From Haemaphysalis longicornis (lineage: Eukaryota; Arthropoda; Arachnida; Ixodida; Ixodidae): a DNA stretch of 64,000 nucleotides. Every line of letters starts with the position of its first letter. The first letter of the stretch is position 1. Both the position numbers and the translations under genes were made by a program. The stretch lies in the NCBI GenBank assembly GCA_013339765.2, contig JABSTR010001233.1, positions 62,001-126,000 on the forward strand, given 5' to 3'. Shown piece by piece: positions 1-9,761 of this stretch. The notes beneath the pieces were generated by a model, which was not told the origin of the DNA, made no database searches, and saw nothing but the letters and a program-made list of their open reading frames with translations.

Positions 1-681
1 CGCTATGGCTGACGTCTTCGCTGTGTCAGGCAGGACTCCCGCGGCGTTGACGACGTGGCCCAAAAACTTGAGTTTTTTGTACGCAAAGCGGCACTTTTCA
101 GGCTTCAGCGCTAACCCCGACGTGCGAATAGCCTCGAGTACAGACTCCAATCTTGCAAGGTGTTCGTCGAAATTACGGGCGAATACCACAACGTCGTCGA
201 GGTATACGAGACAGGTGTGCCACGTACTTCAGGCCAGCTATCACGGTGTCCGTAACTCTTTGAAAGGTTGCTGGTGCTGTGCACAGCCCGAACGGCATCA
301 CCTTGAACAAGGCCGTCCGGGGTTATGAATGCAGTCTTCTCTCGGTCTCTCTCGTCCACTTCTATTTGCCAGTAGCCTTTCTTTAGCTCCATCGATGAGA
401 AGTACTTTGCGTGGCAGAGGTGGTCGAGGGCGTCGTCGATTCGGCGCAGGGGGTACACGTCTTTTTGGGTGATTTTGTTCAGTCGCCGGTAGTCAACGCA
501 AAACCTTAATGTGCCGTCTTTTTTCTTCACCAGTACGACCGGCGCAGCCCAGGGGCTTTTCGATGGCTGTATAATGTCGTCGCTCAGCATGTCTTCCACT
601 TGTGTCCGGACGGCTTCCCGCTCGTGTGAAGAAACGCGCTACGGTGACTGTCGGGTAGGTCGGGCTCCGTCTTCGGTTATT
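1..681 (-). mobile_element. Ty3/gypsy retroelement, segment 1 (reverse transcriptase, broken)
   Basis: Minus-strand reading gives a typical Ty3/gypsy reverse transcriptase. It has the WAAPVVLVKKKDG and CVDYRRLNKIT motifs (about 540-470), a PFGL-type block near 300, and the catalytic YLDD box on the complement of about 193-204, followed by a FLGHVV-type motif near 65. The frame is broken at least twice, near 316 and near 225, so no intact polymerase can be made. The element continues past the left edge, where RNase H and integrase would be expected. Its upstream part is displaced to 6756-7026 and 9750-10795 by two later LINE insertions. Assignment to Ty3/gypsy is firm from the RT motifs; the exact clade is not determined. 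Confidence 0.9.
670..681. repeat. Target-site duplication, left copy, of the I-clade insertion
   Basis: The 12-mer TCTTCGGTTATT here recurs exactly at 6756-6767. The gypsy reading frame breaks at this copy and resumes at the other, so the interval 682-6755 is one insertion event as seen from outside. Confidence 0.9.
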
Positions 682-997
682 GGGGTGGCGCTGCGGTCGC
701 CGAAGGGAGCGGACGTGTCTCTCATCGGCTCCTACTATTATGATAATTTTCCCAGTGCTAACTATTAGGTAACACGTTTTCGTTGTTACCAGTGCGTGCG
801 GAACCGTATCCGGCACCGACTGAGATCAAATTTGCCCGAGTGGTATGTAATTTTCTTACTTTGCGGACGATTTCCTCTGGACTCACGTGTGGTTTTCGCT
901 AAGCCTAACAGTAGGCTTAGCACGTATACGGCTCCGGGCGGTTCGGCCCCAGTCCAGGCCTAGCCGTTAGGCCTAGTCAACAAGAATCATGACCTAG

Positions 998-2332
998 ATG
1001 GACACAGAGATGGAGATTAGTATGCCAATGAAGGAAAACAAGATTTCGGAGTTGCAACTTGGCAGCCATGAAGGAAGAACGAGTGTTGAAGTCCAAGGCG
1101 AAGATCTTATTCCCAGTGATACGGCGGGGTGGACGACCTCAGGCAAGCGAGCCAAGCAAGTCGACGTCGCTTCGAAAGTTGGTGAGTCCTCTTCGATTGA
1201 CCATCAGTCTAGATCGCGAGATCGTGTTAATTATGCCAGAAGAGTTGCGGCAGCAGTCACGAAGGCAGCACGTATGCCATCGATAATGCCGAAAGACGAC
1301 GTCAAGATTATTGTGAGGCCACGTGGCGGACTCAATATAGCGAGAACTGAAGCATCGATCATCATGTCGGCCATTATTGCGGCGGCAGGTGTACCGAAAC
1401 TGGAAGCCAGTGAAGACACGATTTGCACCAATGTAGCGCAAAATATCATCGTTGTGAGTACCCCAGACCAACGTCGCGCAGGGTTGTATCTCAGGATGCG
1501 AGGCCTCTTTATAGGAGGAGGAAAGACTCATGAAGTCAGTACTTATCAGGCAGCACAAGAGGATACAGTGAAAGGAGTGATAAGAGGAGTAGCGATTGAA
1601 GACTCCCTATCCGAAATTAATGCTAATATTGTAAACCCGGCCAACCCGCTGGCAATTCAGGCGCACAGAATTGGAAATACGACAACAGTAATAGTTCTGT
1701 TTGAAGTGCCCAATGTTCCTAATTATGTGAAATATGGCCCCATCCTCTTGCGGTGTGGACTGTATCGAAAGCATTTCGACGTTTGTAGACAGTGTGGAAA
1801 AGTTGGACACATAAGCGATGTGTGCCCATTTCCTGATACTAGAGTTTGCCTTGCATGCGGTGAAGCCAACCCTAACGCGGATCACGAACGTCATTGTAAA
1901 CCTAAATGCAAGCTGTGCGGTGGCCAACACGTGACCGGCGCCCGGGAATGCACAAACAAGTTGACGGTGCCCTATGTTGTCAAGCGCAGACAATGGAATC
2001 GTAAGATGGAGGACTTGTGCTGCCAGCAGCTGCACCGTTTCCCAGAACGAGAAGCCGACTTCCCGCCACTGCGGCAAACCTCGGTCGAGCGCAAAAGAGG
2101 ACGGTCGCAAACACGTGGTAGTAGCAGGCAACGATCTAATAGTAAGGGGAGTGTTAGTCGTAACCGCCAACCGTCACAATCTAGAGAACGTATTGCCTGG
2201 GCAAATACTCTCAAGGAACCCAAGATGCCAGAGCGTCAACCCTCCGCAGAGAACGCTGCCGTCAAGGCCCTTCGTGCGGAGAATGAACAACTCAAGCAGA
2301 AGTCTCCGTCGTCGTCGCTATTTCCTGCGTGA
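998..2332 (+). pseudogene. LINE ORF1 (Gag-like, CCHC zinc knuckles), 3' truncated
   Basis: Encodes a Gag-like RNA-binding protein of an I-clade non-LTR element. An N-terminal basic region is followed by a conserved middle beginning KIIVRPRGGL (about residue 102). Three zinc knuckles follow, starting CRQCGKVGHISDVC, CLACGEANPNADHERHC and CKLCGGQHVTGAREC (about residues 264-320), then an RS-rich basic tail and a short coiled-coil-like stretch. Native sequence appears to end near 2300. The last ten or so codons and the stop come from the inverted neighbour. The start at 998 follows directly after the 5' UTR. It aligns along its length with the minus-strand ORF1 at 3298-5277 but is strongly diverged from it, so they are separate families. 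Confidence 0.8.
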
Positions 2333-3165
2333 ACTTCTGAAGGGCCTGCTTCTGGTTACGTGCCCATTCCTCGTAAGACTGTGTCTTGTAATCTCGCCCG
2401 GCGTCTTCGCCCGTGGCGTCTTCGTCTTCCTGGGTGAACTTTCTCATCTTGTCCCAGTCGGTGATCCGCGCTTTGCCCAGCTCTGCTCGGAAACAGGGAC
2501 CACGGACGGTGATGCTGATGATGCTGTGGTCCGACCCCAGGTCGACCTCTTCGCATCTCCACGACGCGTCGAGCGACCCGGCCAGCCACGACAGGTCCGG
2601 CGTGGTGTCCCTGGCCACGCTGTTGCCTCTTCTCGTGGTGACTCCCGGTTCGTTAAGTAGGACGAGGTCTTGGTCTTCCATGGTTCGTACCAGGGCTTTT
2701 CCTCTCTTGGACAAAAATTTGTAACCCCATAGCGTGTGTGGGGCGTTGAAATCACCGAGGATCAGGAGCGGCCTGGTCCCCGCCAACCTCTTCGCCTCCT
2801 GCACGGTGCGGTCGAAGTCGTACTGCCTCTGTGACGGCCTGCAGTACGCACTCATCACGAATATATTTCTTGTGCTGCCAATTTCCCGTGCGTGGACTTC
2901 TACCAGCGTGTGCTCGCACCCGCTCTGCGCCGTGACGTGCTGGGTTGCCGCCACGTTGTTGCGGACGAGAACGGCTGTCCCCGTTCCCGAGGGGTCCGTG
3001 TAAGTGATGTATCCCGAGAATCGCGGCTTCCCGTTCGTTTCTTGCAGTGCAATGATGGCAGGCGGATCATCCTGTCCGCTGATGTGCAAATTGAGCTCCA
3101 TCTCCTTGTGACGAATGCCCTACAGTTCCATTGACAGATGCCGGTGGACTCGCTGCCGCCCACTC
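2292..3165 (-). pseudogene. LINE ORF2 endonuclease domain (APE type), truncated
   Basis: Minus-strand apurinic-like endonuclease of an I-clade element. The domain begins with a QWNCR motif near 3135. A frame change follows, and the reading continues from 3101 with LILGDFNAPHTLWG (metal and DNA binding), a TTPDLSW block and GSDHSIISI (catalytic Asp-His). It stops at about 2300, well before any reverse transcriptase. It lies downstream of the minus-strand ORF1 (3298-5277) in the normal ORF1-ORF2 order. The truncation point coincides with the end of the plus-strand ORF1. Confidence 0.8.
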
Positions 3166-3297
3166 GCTTGCGACGCTGCTTACTTGGGTTCTGTACCATC
3201 CTTGTTGGTAATGTCCAGTCGACCGCACCTCTTCGCCATCGCGTCTTTGATTCTCTCGGCGCGTTACTTCTTCAGGGACGCAAAGCGGGTGCGAACC

Positions 3298-5277
3298 TTA
3301 ATGGCAGCAACCCTCGTTGCTAGACGTTCGTGCTTCACTTTCAGCGTGTTGAGACGATCTTCTATCCTTCCTAACGCTGCCAGAATGGCCGTCAGTGCAT
3401 CCCCTTGAGATAATTGCGTTTGCTCCTTCCTCCGCTTTCGGTGTTGCAACGGCCGCCTTGCTAACCGGGGCCTCTGCGGCGTCCATCGCCTCTTGGGCGC
3501 TTTTCTGTTTCGCGCTGCTCGTTACCGGCATCGCTGTCTTCGGGTTAATGGCGGGGGGAGATCCCCTCCGCGGCACCTTGCGCGGACCTTCAGCGACGTT
3601 AGCCATCAACGTCGGGCCCTCTTGTGGTCTCGCTTCGGTCGAGCCTGAGCTGCCCGCCAACTTCTCTAGCTTGGACATAAGTGCCCTGATTTGGGCATTC
3701 TGCTCCTGAATGTGTGCGTTCTGGCGCTCGATAATTTTCTTTAGTTCTGTTACCTCGCCACCGTCCTTTTGCGTGCTCGGGGTCGATTTGGGAGGGGGAA
3801 GGGGGGGAAATTCGGAGTTGGGGACTCGAGCCCCGGGAGACCCGCTAGCCCAGCCCACCTTGTTGCCGGTGTTCCCTCGCTGGTCTCCGGGTCCGTCCCT
3901 CGATCTCGAACGGCCACCTGGACTCGAACTGGTCCCGGACTCCGGTCCATTCCGGCCGGCTCGCCGTCTCGAACCACTCCTCTCCTTCGACGTCGCTCTG
4001 CCCGCCGTCTCCCAGCGCCAGTTGCCGCCAGCACCACCGCCGCCGCCGCTCCTTGCGGCCTTCGACTGGGAGCGGCCTTGACAGCCACCTGTGCAGCCCC
4101 GCAGCCGCGATTGCGACCGGGAGCGGCTCTGATGGCGGCCGTCGCCGCTCCGGGCCGGCGTCTGCGATCTTCCTGGGCGCCGCGACGAGCTGCTACGGTG
4201 GGGTCCGCCTGCAGGACCTGTCTTGTCTCGGCTTCTTCCTCTTTCGTAGTCTCCTTGATCGGATTGCTTCTTCTCCCACCGGCGTCGACGAACGACGTAG
4301 GGGGTCTTAAATCTTGCCTTGCAGGCTTTGTCTGCCGTGAGGTGATTGCCTCCACACAGGCTACACTTGGGGTCGCACGTGTGGTCGGCCGTCGGCCCGG
4401 GGGTTCCACAACCCCGGCAGATCGTGTTCGAAGGGTCTGGGCACACGTCCATGCGGTGGCCCAGTCGCCCGCATGCGTAGCACACGTCTATCTGTTTTCT
4501 GTGCAACGTACACTCCATCAGTAGGTTGCCGTACCTGATGTAACGAGGCACCTTCTTTCCTGCGAAGGCAATTACCACAGACCGGGTCTTGCCAATGCGG
4601 TTGGCCTGCAGTGCCGTTGGGTTGAATTCGTGGACAACGTTCTCTTGGATTTCTTGAGGTGTGTCCTCTAGCGGGATATCTCTTATCACCCCCTTCACAG
4701 TGCCGTGAGGGGCTGCTTCGTAGGTACTGACTTCGTGGGTCGTGCCACGTACGTCGATCCGCTCCACGGCAGCATACCGGTCGGCGTTCTCCCTCTTGGA
4801 AGTGCTCACCACCATGATGTTCTGCTGCGCGTTCAGACAAACGACGTCTTTTCTCGATTCGATTGCGGGGATCTGGGCTGCCGCCGTTAGAGCTCGGCTG
4901 AGCTCCACTCGGGTAACGTCGCTGACGCGGAGGCCTCCGCGCGGGCGCACGATGATCTTCGTATCTTCGCGCGGCAGGTCTGGCATGCGCGCGCCTTTCA
5001 ACAGCTTGCCCTTATTTATACGTTTCTCCTTGGGGTGACGTGTCCCACCGTCGCGGGCGCCCGCTCCCGAGCCACGGCTGCCGCTGTTGCTGAGGCCGGC
5101 GACGACATCCGTGTCCTTAGCGCCTTCTCGACTGTTGCGAAGTGCGGGCGTAAGGTTGAGCTTGCCTTCGCCCGCCCGCCGGATTCTTTCACCGGCAGTC
5201 TTCCAGCCTTGCGATCGCGTGCACTGGGCCGGCAGAATTTCGGTGCCGTCCACTTCCACTCGCATGGCGGTAGCCAT
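3298..5277 (-). CDS. LINE ORF1 (Gag-like, CCHC zinc knuckles) on inverted segment
   Basis: A 659-codon open reading frame for a Gag-like RNA-binding protein of an I-clade non-LTR element. The conserved core starts at KIIVRPRGGL (about residue 107). Three zinc knuckles follow: CYACGRLGHRMDVC, CRGCGTPGPTADHTC and CSLCGGNHLTADKAC. After them comes a long Arg/Ser/Gly-rich tail, then a Glu/Gln-rich coiled-coil stretch before the C terminus. The frame is open throughout, unlike most transposon remnants here, which suggests a younger insertion. Upstream (5278 to about 5500) is a probable 5' UTR carrying the same AGGCCTAG-like short motifs as the plus-strand element's leader. Confidence 0.8.
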   Translation of the reverse strand: MATAMRVEVDGTEILPAQCTRSQGWKTAGERIRRAGEGKLNLTPALRNSREGAKDTDVVAGLSNSGSRGSGAGARDGGTRHPKEKRINKGKLLKGARMPDLPREDTKIIVRPRGGLRVSDVTRVELSRALTAAAQIPAIESRKDVVCLNAQQNIMVVSTSKRENADRYAAVERIDVRGTTHEVSTYEAAPHGTVKGVIRDIPLEDTPQEIQENVVHEFNPTALQANRIGKTRSVVIAFAGKKVPRYIRYGNLLMECTLHRKQIDVCYACGRLGHRMDVCPDPSNTICRGCGTPGPTADHTCDPKCSLCGGNHLTADKACKARFKTPYVVRRRRWEKKQSDQGDYERGRSRDKTGPAGGPHRSSSSRRPGRSQTPARSGDGRHQSRSRSQSRLRGCTGGCQGRSQSKAARSGGGGGAGGNWRWETAGRATSKERSGSRRRAGRNGPESGTSSSPGGRSRSRDGPGDQRGNTGNKVGWASGSPGARVPNSEFPPLPPPKSTPSTQKDGGEVTELKKIIERQNAHIQEQNAQIRALMSKLEKLAGSSGSTEARPQEGPTLMANVAEGPRKVPRRGSPPAINPKTAMPVTSSAKQKSAQEAMDAAEAPVSKAAVATPKAEEGANAIISRGCTDGHSGSVRKDRRSSQHAESEARTSSNEGCCH

Positions 5278-5571
5278 TTTAGGTCAATGTCCGCACACGT
5301 GAACACCGAAAAGCACTCGATATCCCGCCGGCGAACTTCTCGATCTCGGGCTAGGCCTAGCGCCGCCCCGGCCGAGGCCGTAGTCGTGGTTAGGCTTAGC
5401 GGCGTGCTCTTCTCGTGGGTGGGAAAAAGTCTCTCAAAATCGCCAAAAATGGGCCCCTACCTCAACATTTGGGTTCCCGATGATCCTCGCTACTTCACGT
5501 ATCCCGTCGATACACTCTCATAAGCGTGCGACTCAATTAACCGCCACAATGGGTGAGAAAAGAGCGGAGCG

Positions 5572-6624
5572 ATGCGAACATGCGAACATGACAAAATGGC
5601 GCTCTCCACAGAAGACAAGCGGGAGCCCAAGGATCAGATACCGGATGGTATTCGCAACCGTCTGGTTGTCTGTCCCCTCCCCCGGAATATGAACCCCGAG
5701 AACAACCACGAGCGGAGGTTGGATAGAGCGAAAGCTCTGGTCGATCTTCATGCCAACGACACCGGTGCCGTGTACGTAGACGCGGCGGAACATCAGAACC
5801 AACCCGGTACCTTCGTGGCTGTAGTAGTTGCGGCTGCGACGGGAAATACCGAGTCTGCTGCGAGCTTCCAGGCCAGCAGAGCACATCAGGCAGAAGAGGT
5901 GGCGATCGCCCTGGCCATCGCGGAACCCAAGTGCACTACAGTGTTAAGTGACTCTCGGACAGCAGTGATGAACTATGCTCGGAACAATGTGTGCAGCGTT
6001 GCGGCGCGTGTCCTTCGCGGGGCGTGTGTGCGTGATGGTGCAGTGTATATCAAGTGGTTCCCGGCCCATATGGGTCCCAGTGTTTCGTGTAAAGGGAACG
6101 CAAACCACAACGAGACGGCCAACGCTGTTGCGCGAGGACTGGCGAACCGCGCGGCGGCTATGAGTGTCGGACCCTCGGAGTGGCAACCCTTCGATATTAG
6201 CAAGGATCCCATGACCACCTACAACGACGTTGTGAAATGGTATTGTTTACGCAGGAGAACTATGCCGCCCCCACACCCGGGTCTCACCCGGTCGGAGGCA
6301 GTGCTCTACAGACAATTACAGACCGGTTCATTACTTACTCCAGTGCTTGCTAAACATATATGCCCAGAGGTGTATGAAAGTGACGTGTGCAGATTATGCG
6401 CGAAGGAGCGGGCCACTGCGGTCCACATCCTGTGGAACTGTGAACTTAATCCGTGTGAGGCCAGTGCGATGGCAACGATCCCGCCGCAGTTTGAAGCTGC
6501 AGCGCGGAGTGGAGACTACGACACCCAACTTCAGGCCGTCCAGCAGGTCACGACGGCCCTTCGCTACACAGCGACCGGGGAACTCAGCGGGGGAGGGCGC
6601 AAACCTTCCGCAACCCGCGGATAG
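5572..6624 (+). CDS. RNase H domain of I-clade LINE (3' end of ORF2)
   Basis: Open frame for a type I RNase H as found at the end of I-clade ORF2. Visible are the linker ending PLPRNMNP, the first catalytic block AVYVDAA, a Glu-bearing helix (AEEVAIALAIAE), the second Asp block VLSDSRTAV, and GNANHNETANAVARG at the position of the usual last Asp block. After this come a conserved tail with LLTPVLAKHICPEVY and a Cys/His cluster CRLCAKERATAVHILWNC. The annotated ATG is only the first in the open stretch; an in-frame stop lies just upstream at about 5554. In the parent element this would be the C-terminal part of ORF2, not a separate protein. The inverted segment abuts it at about 5480-5640. Confidence 0.8.
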   Translation: MRTCEHDKMALSTEDKREPKDQIPDGIRNRLVVCPLPRNMNPENNHERRLDRAKALVDLHANDTGAVYVDAAEHQNQPGTFVAVVVAAATGNTESAASFQASRAHQAEEVAIALAIAEPKCTTVLSDSRTAVMNYARNNVCSVAARVLRGACVRDGAVYIKWFPAHMGPSVSCKGNANHNETANAVARGLANRAAAMSVGPSEWQPFDISKDPMTTYNDVVKWYCLRRRTMPPPHPGLTRSEAVLYRQLQTGSLLTPVLAKHICPEVYESDVCRLCAKERATAVHILWNCELNPCEASAMATIPPQFEAAARSGDYDTQLQAVQQVTTALRYTATGELSGGGRKPSATRG

Positions 6625-6755
6625 TACCCGGATGCAGTCTTAAAGGCGCTGACGTGACGACGTCCAGGCCGCGTCGCGGTAACTCAGCACCCATGTTAGG
6701 GTAGCCCTACCGTTTGCAGGCTCTCAATGAAGTCCGTTCTCTCTCTCTCTCTCTC

Positions 6756-6767
6756 TCTTCGGTTATT
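6756..6767. repeat. Target-site duplication, right copy, of the I-clade insertion
   Basis: Exact 12-bp match to 670-681 (TCTTCGGTTATT), immediately after a CT-dinucleotide tail. Confidence 0.9.
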
Positions 6768-7014
6768 ATTCGGTGCTTCGCTAGAGATGTCTGACGTAAT
6801 TTTGAGTTCGACGAAAAACACTCGCTGTAGCGACGCAGCAAAGCCAATAATTTGTTCCGTTTTTCTTGTGGTAGCGCCGGATTCACGTCGAAGGGTTGCG
6901 GAAGCTTTAAGGTATCTTCGGATGCGCGTTGAAAGTCGGCGACCGCGATCACGTCACTTGCTTCTTGCGTCTCTTCGAGGAACGCAATCGCACCTCCCTT
7001 GTTTAAATGCTGGT

Positions 7015-7026
7015 ACTCCTCGGTGA
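7015..7026. repeat. Target-site duplication, left copy, of the RTE insertion
   Basis: ACTCCTCGGTGA matches 9750-9761 exactly. The gypsy frame is open up to this point and resumes after the second copy. Confidence 0.9.
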
Positions 7027-7033
7027 CTAGAAA

Positions 7034-7121
7034 TTGACTAGAAATCCCACTCCCAGTTCTCTTCTGTCCTCTACCGTGGTCTAGAGGACAGAAGAGAACT
7101 GGGAGTGGGATTTCTAGTCAA
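7034..7121. repeat. Perfect hairpin at the RTE 5' end
   Basis: Arms 7034-7073 and 7082-7121 are exact reverse complements (40 bp each) around an 8-base spacer CCGTGGTC. The right arm is the start of the LINE coding region, so the left arm is an inverted copy of that start. Confidence 0.93.
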
Positions 7122-9559
7122 TAAAAGCATAGCTGGCAACATAGACGAATACTATAGCATTAACGAAAGGGCAGCAGGTCTTGTAATTAGGCTAAATAAG
7201 AGGTACAAGCTCAAGGTGGTGCAGGGCTACGCGCCCACATCCAGCCACGACGACCAAGTAGTGGAACGCTTCTATGAAGATGTGGAATCGGCAATGGCTA
7301 AAGTAAAAACACAGTATACCGTAGTTATGGGGGACTTCAATGCTAAAGTAGGCAAGAATCAGGCTGGAGACAAGGCAGTTGGGAACTATGGTCTGGGCTG
7401 TAGAAATAGCAGGGGGGACCTACTAGTTGAGTTTGCAGAACGGAATAACCTACGCATAATGAATACCTTCTTCTGTAAACGGGAGAGTCGGAAGTGGACC
7501 TGGAGGAGCACGAATGGGGAGCACAAAAATGAAATAGACTTCATATTATGCGATAACCCTGGTGTCGTGCAGGATGTGGAAGTGCTCGGAAGGGTAAGGT
7601 GTAGTGACCACCGTATGGTAAGATCCCGAATTAGGCTAGATTTGAGGAGGGACCGCAACAAGCTAGTACGAAAGAAGCCGATAAATGAGCTAACAGTAAG
7701 ACGTAAAGTAGAAGAATTCAGGATCGCGCTGCAGAACCGATATTCCGCTCTTAACGAGGAAGCCGAGTTTACGACGCAGGAAGCCAGCGACAACCTTACA
7801 CGCATTATTACGGAGTGTGCAGTAGAAGTCGGGGGCACTATAGCTAGACAGGATACTGGTAAACTTTCACAGGAGACGAAAGATCTAATCAGGAAACGGC
7901 AAACCATGAGAATCTCCACCGCAGCTGACAGAATAGAACTAGCGGAGCTCTCCAAGCTAATCAATAAGCGTAAGACAGCTGACATACGGAAGTATAATAT
8001 GGAGAGGATCGAATACGCTGTAAAGAACGGAGGTAGCCTGAAAGCAGTGAAGAGACGTCTTGGCGTGGGGAAAAATCAGATGTATGCACTTAAGGATAAG
8101 CAAGGCAATGTCATCACAAATAGGGATAAAATAGTCACAGTGGCCGAGGAGTTCTATAGGGATCTGTACAGTAGCCAGGACATACAGGATAATGCCGAAC
8201 GAGACAGTAGTTCACAGGAGATAGACATCCCACCAGTAACGACCGAAGAAGTAAGGAAGGCTTTAAAAAAACGAAGGGGGGCAAAGCACCTGGTGAGGAT
8301 CAGATAACAGCAGACCTCTTGAAGGATGGCGGAGAAATTGTCCTTGAAAAACTGGCAAACCTGTATACGCAATGCCTAATGACCGCAATGGTACCGGAAT
8401 CTTGGAAGAACGCGAACATCATCCTAATTCATAAGAAAGGCGACATGAAGGACTTGAAAAATTACCGGCCGATCAGCTTACTGTCAGTCGTCTACAAGGT
8501 ATTTACCAAGGTAATCGCTAACCGAATTTCTGCAACCTTAGATTTCAGTCAACCTAAAGAACAAGCAGGGTTCCGTAAAGGTTATTCAACAATGGACCAT
8601 ATTCACACGATCAATCAGGTGATAGAGAAGTGCGCTGAGTATACTGAACCCCTATATATAGCCTTCATAGATTATGAGAAAGCATTTTGACTCGGGTCGA
8701 AACCCTAGCAGTCATTCAGGCATTACGGAACCAGGGGGTAGATGAGCATTATGTAAGAATACTAGAGGATATCTACAATGGGTCTACAGCTACGATCATC
8801 CTCCATAGGGAGAGCAGTAAAATACCTATAGAAAGGTGTCAGACAAGGAAACACAATCTCTCCAATGCTATTCACGGCATGTTTTACAAGAAGTATTCAG
8901 AACGTTGGATTGGGAACAGGTGGGTGTAAGGGTTAATGGGAGAATACCTCAGTAACCTCAGATTTGCTGATGACGTTGCCTTGCTAAGTAACTCGGGGGA
9001 CGAATTGCAAAGCATGCTTTCCGCACTGGGCGAACAGAAGTAGAACCGTGGGACTGAAATTAATATGCAGAAAACTAAAGTAATGATCAAAACCTCGGGA
9101 CAGCACAGCGGTTTGACATAGGTGGCGAGGCAGTGGAAGTGGTAAGCGAATATATCTACTTAGGCCAAGTTGTGACCCCAGATCCAAACCATGAGGCAGA
9201 GATAATTAGAAGGATCAGAATGGGGTGGGTGCATATGGCAGACATTCTCAGATAATGAATAGCAGCCTACCATTGTCGCTGAAGAAGAAAGTGTTATGGA
9301 CAGCTGCATCTTACCGGTACTCACCTACGGGGCAGAAACTTGGAGGCTCACTAAGAGGGTTCAACTTAAATTGAGAAACAACTCAGCGGGCAATGGAGCG
9401 GAAAATGATAGGTGTAACATTAAGGGACAGGAAGGAGAGGCGGAGTGGGTCAGGGAGCAAACTGGTGTTAAAGACATATTAGTAGAAATTAAGAAGAGAA
9501 ATGGACGTGGGCAGGACATGTTAATGCGAAGGCAAGATAACCGCTGGTCATTAAGGTAA
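7105..9559 (+). pseudogene. RTE endonuclease-reverse transcriptase, frameshifted
   Basis: The first open stretch (7105-8307) encodes the endonuclease, with VVMGDFNAKVG, KNEIDFILC and CSDHRMVRSRI blocks, then the linker. A run of A near 8268 shifts the frame. Reverse transcriptase continues at 8319-8690 with KNYRPISLLSVVYK, AGFRKGYSTMDHI and AFIDYEKAF. A further shift at 8690 leads into 8687-8929. An FADD catalytic box is readable at about 8958-8985 in another frame. A C-terminal piece (LPVLTYGAETWRLT) lies at 9296-9559. The protein is dead through multiple shifts and stops, although all catalytic blocks can still be recognised. Confidence 0.88.
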
Positions 9560-9749
9560 CAGAGTGGATCCCTAGAGAAGGCAAGCGTTGCAGGGGCGGC
9601 AGAAAGTTAGATGGGCAGATGAGATACAGAAGTTTGCGGGGATAAATTGGTCACAGTTGGCACAGGACCGAGGCAATTGGAGGAATAATGGGAGAGGCCT
9701 TTGCCCTGCAGTGGGCGTAGATAGGCTGGTGATGATGATGATGATGATG

Positions 9750-9761
9750 ACTCCTCGGTGA
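9750..9761. repeat. Target-site duplication, right copy, of the RTE insertion
   Basis: ACTCCTCGGTGA, identical to 7015-7026, directly after the triplet tail. Confidence 0.9.

Larger units (their letters stand above)
682..6755 (+). mobile_element. Composite I-clade non-LTR retrotransposon insertion
   Basis: A 6.07-kb insertion in the gypsy polymerase, bounded by a 12-bp target-site duplication. It ends in a CT-rich simple tail (about 6738-6757). In the plus direction it starts with a 5' untranslated stretch (682-997), then a Gag-like ORF1 that stops abruptly near 2300, and it finishes with an RNase H domain (5572-6624) and a 3' UTR. The middle, about 2300-5500, is inverted. It carries ORF1 and the start of ORF2 (endonuclease) of a clearly diverged relative, and no reverse transcriptase is present. 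The total length is near that of an intact I element although the content is scrambled. Inverted middle plus forward 3' end resembles twin priming; the extra forward ORF1 on the left does not fit a simple event. Confidence 0.8.
6756..7026 (-). mobile_element. Ty3/gypsy retroelement, segment 2 (pre-RT linker)
   Basis: Minus-strand gypsy polyprotein between protease and reverse transcriptase. The motifs FDVNPALPQEKRNKLLALL and RYSECFSSNSKL precede an AKHRIITE block, which normally leads straight into RT. The frame is open and is continuous with segment 1 across the I-clade insertion and with segment 3 across the RTE insertion. Confidence 0.85.
7027..9749 (+). mobile_element. RTE-clade LINE insertion (2.7 kb) with ATG-repeat tail
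   Basis: Non-LTR element inserted in the gypsy body, with a 12-bp target-site duplication on both sides. It carries an APE endonuclease followed by reverse transcriptase, and its 3' end is a short ATG/GAT triplet repeat (about 9731-9750), as is typical of RTE elements. The 5' end starts with a perfect inverted repeat (7034-7121), consistent with twin priming at the 5' end of the insertion. Fragments of the same family's 3' end recur at 29764-29965 and 42280-42480. Confidence 0.88.

Noticed and set aside
2292..3101. Host AP endonuclease gene
   Set aside because: It follows a LINE Gag-like ORF1 in the same strand and lies inside a TSD-bounded insertion.
3769..4524. Plus-strand 251-codon frame
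   Set aside because: Antisense shadow of the minus-strand LINE ORF1 tail.
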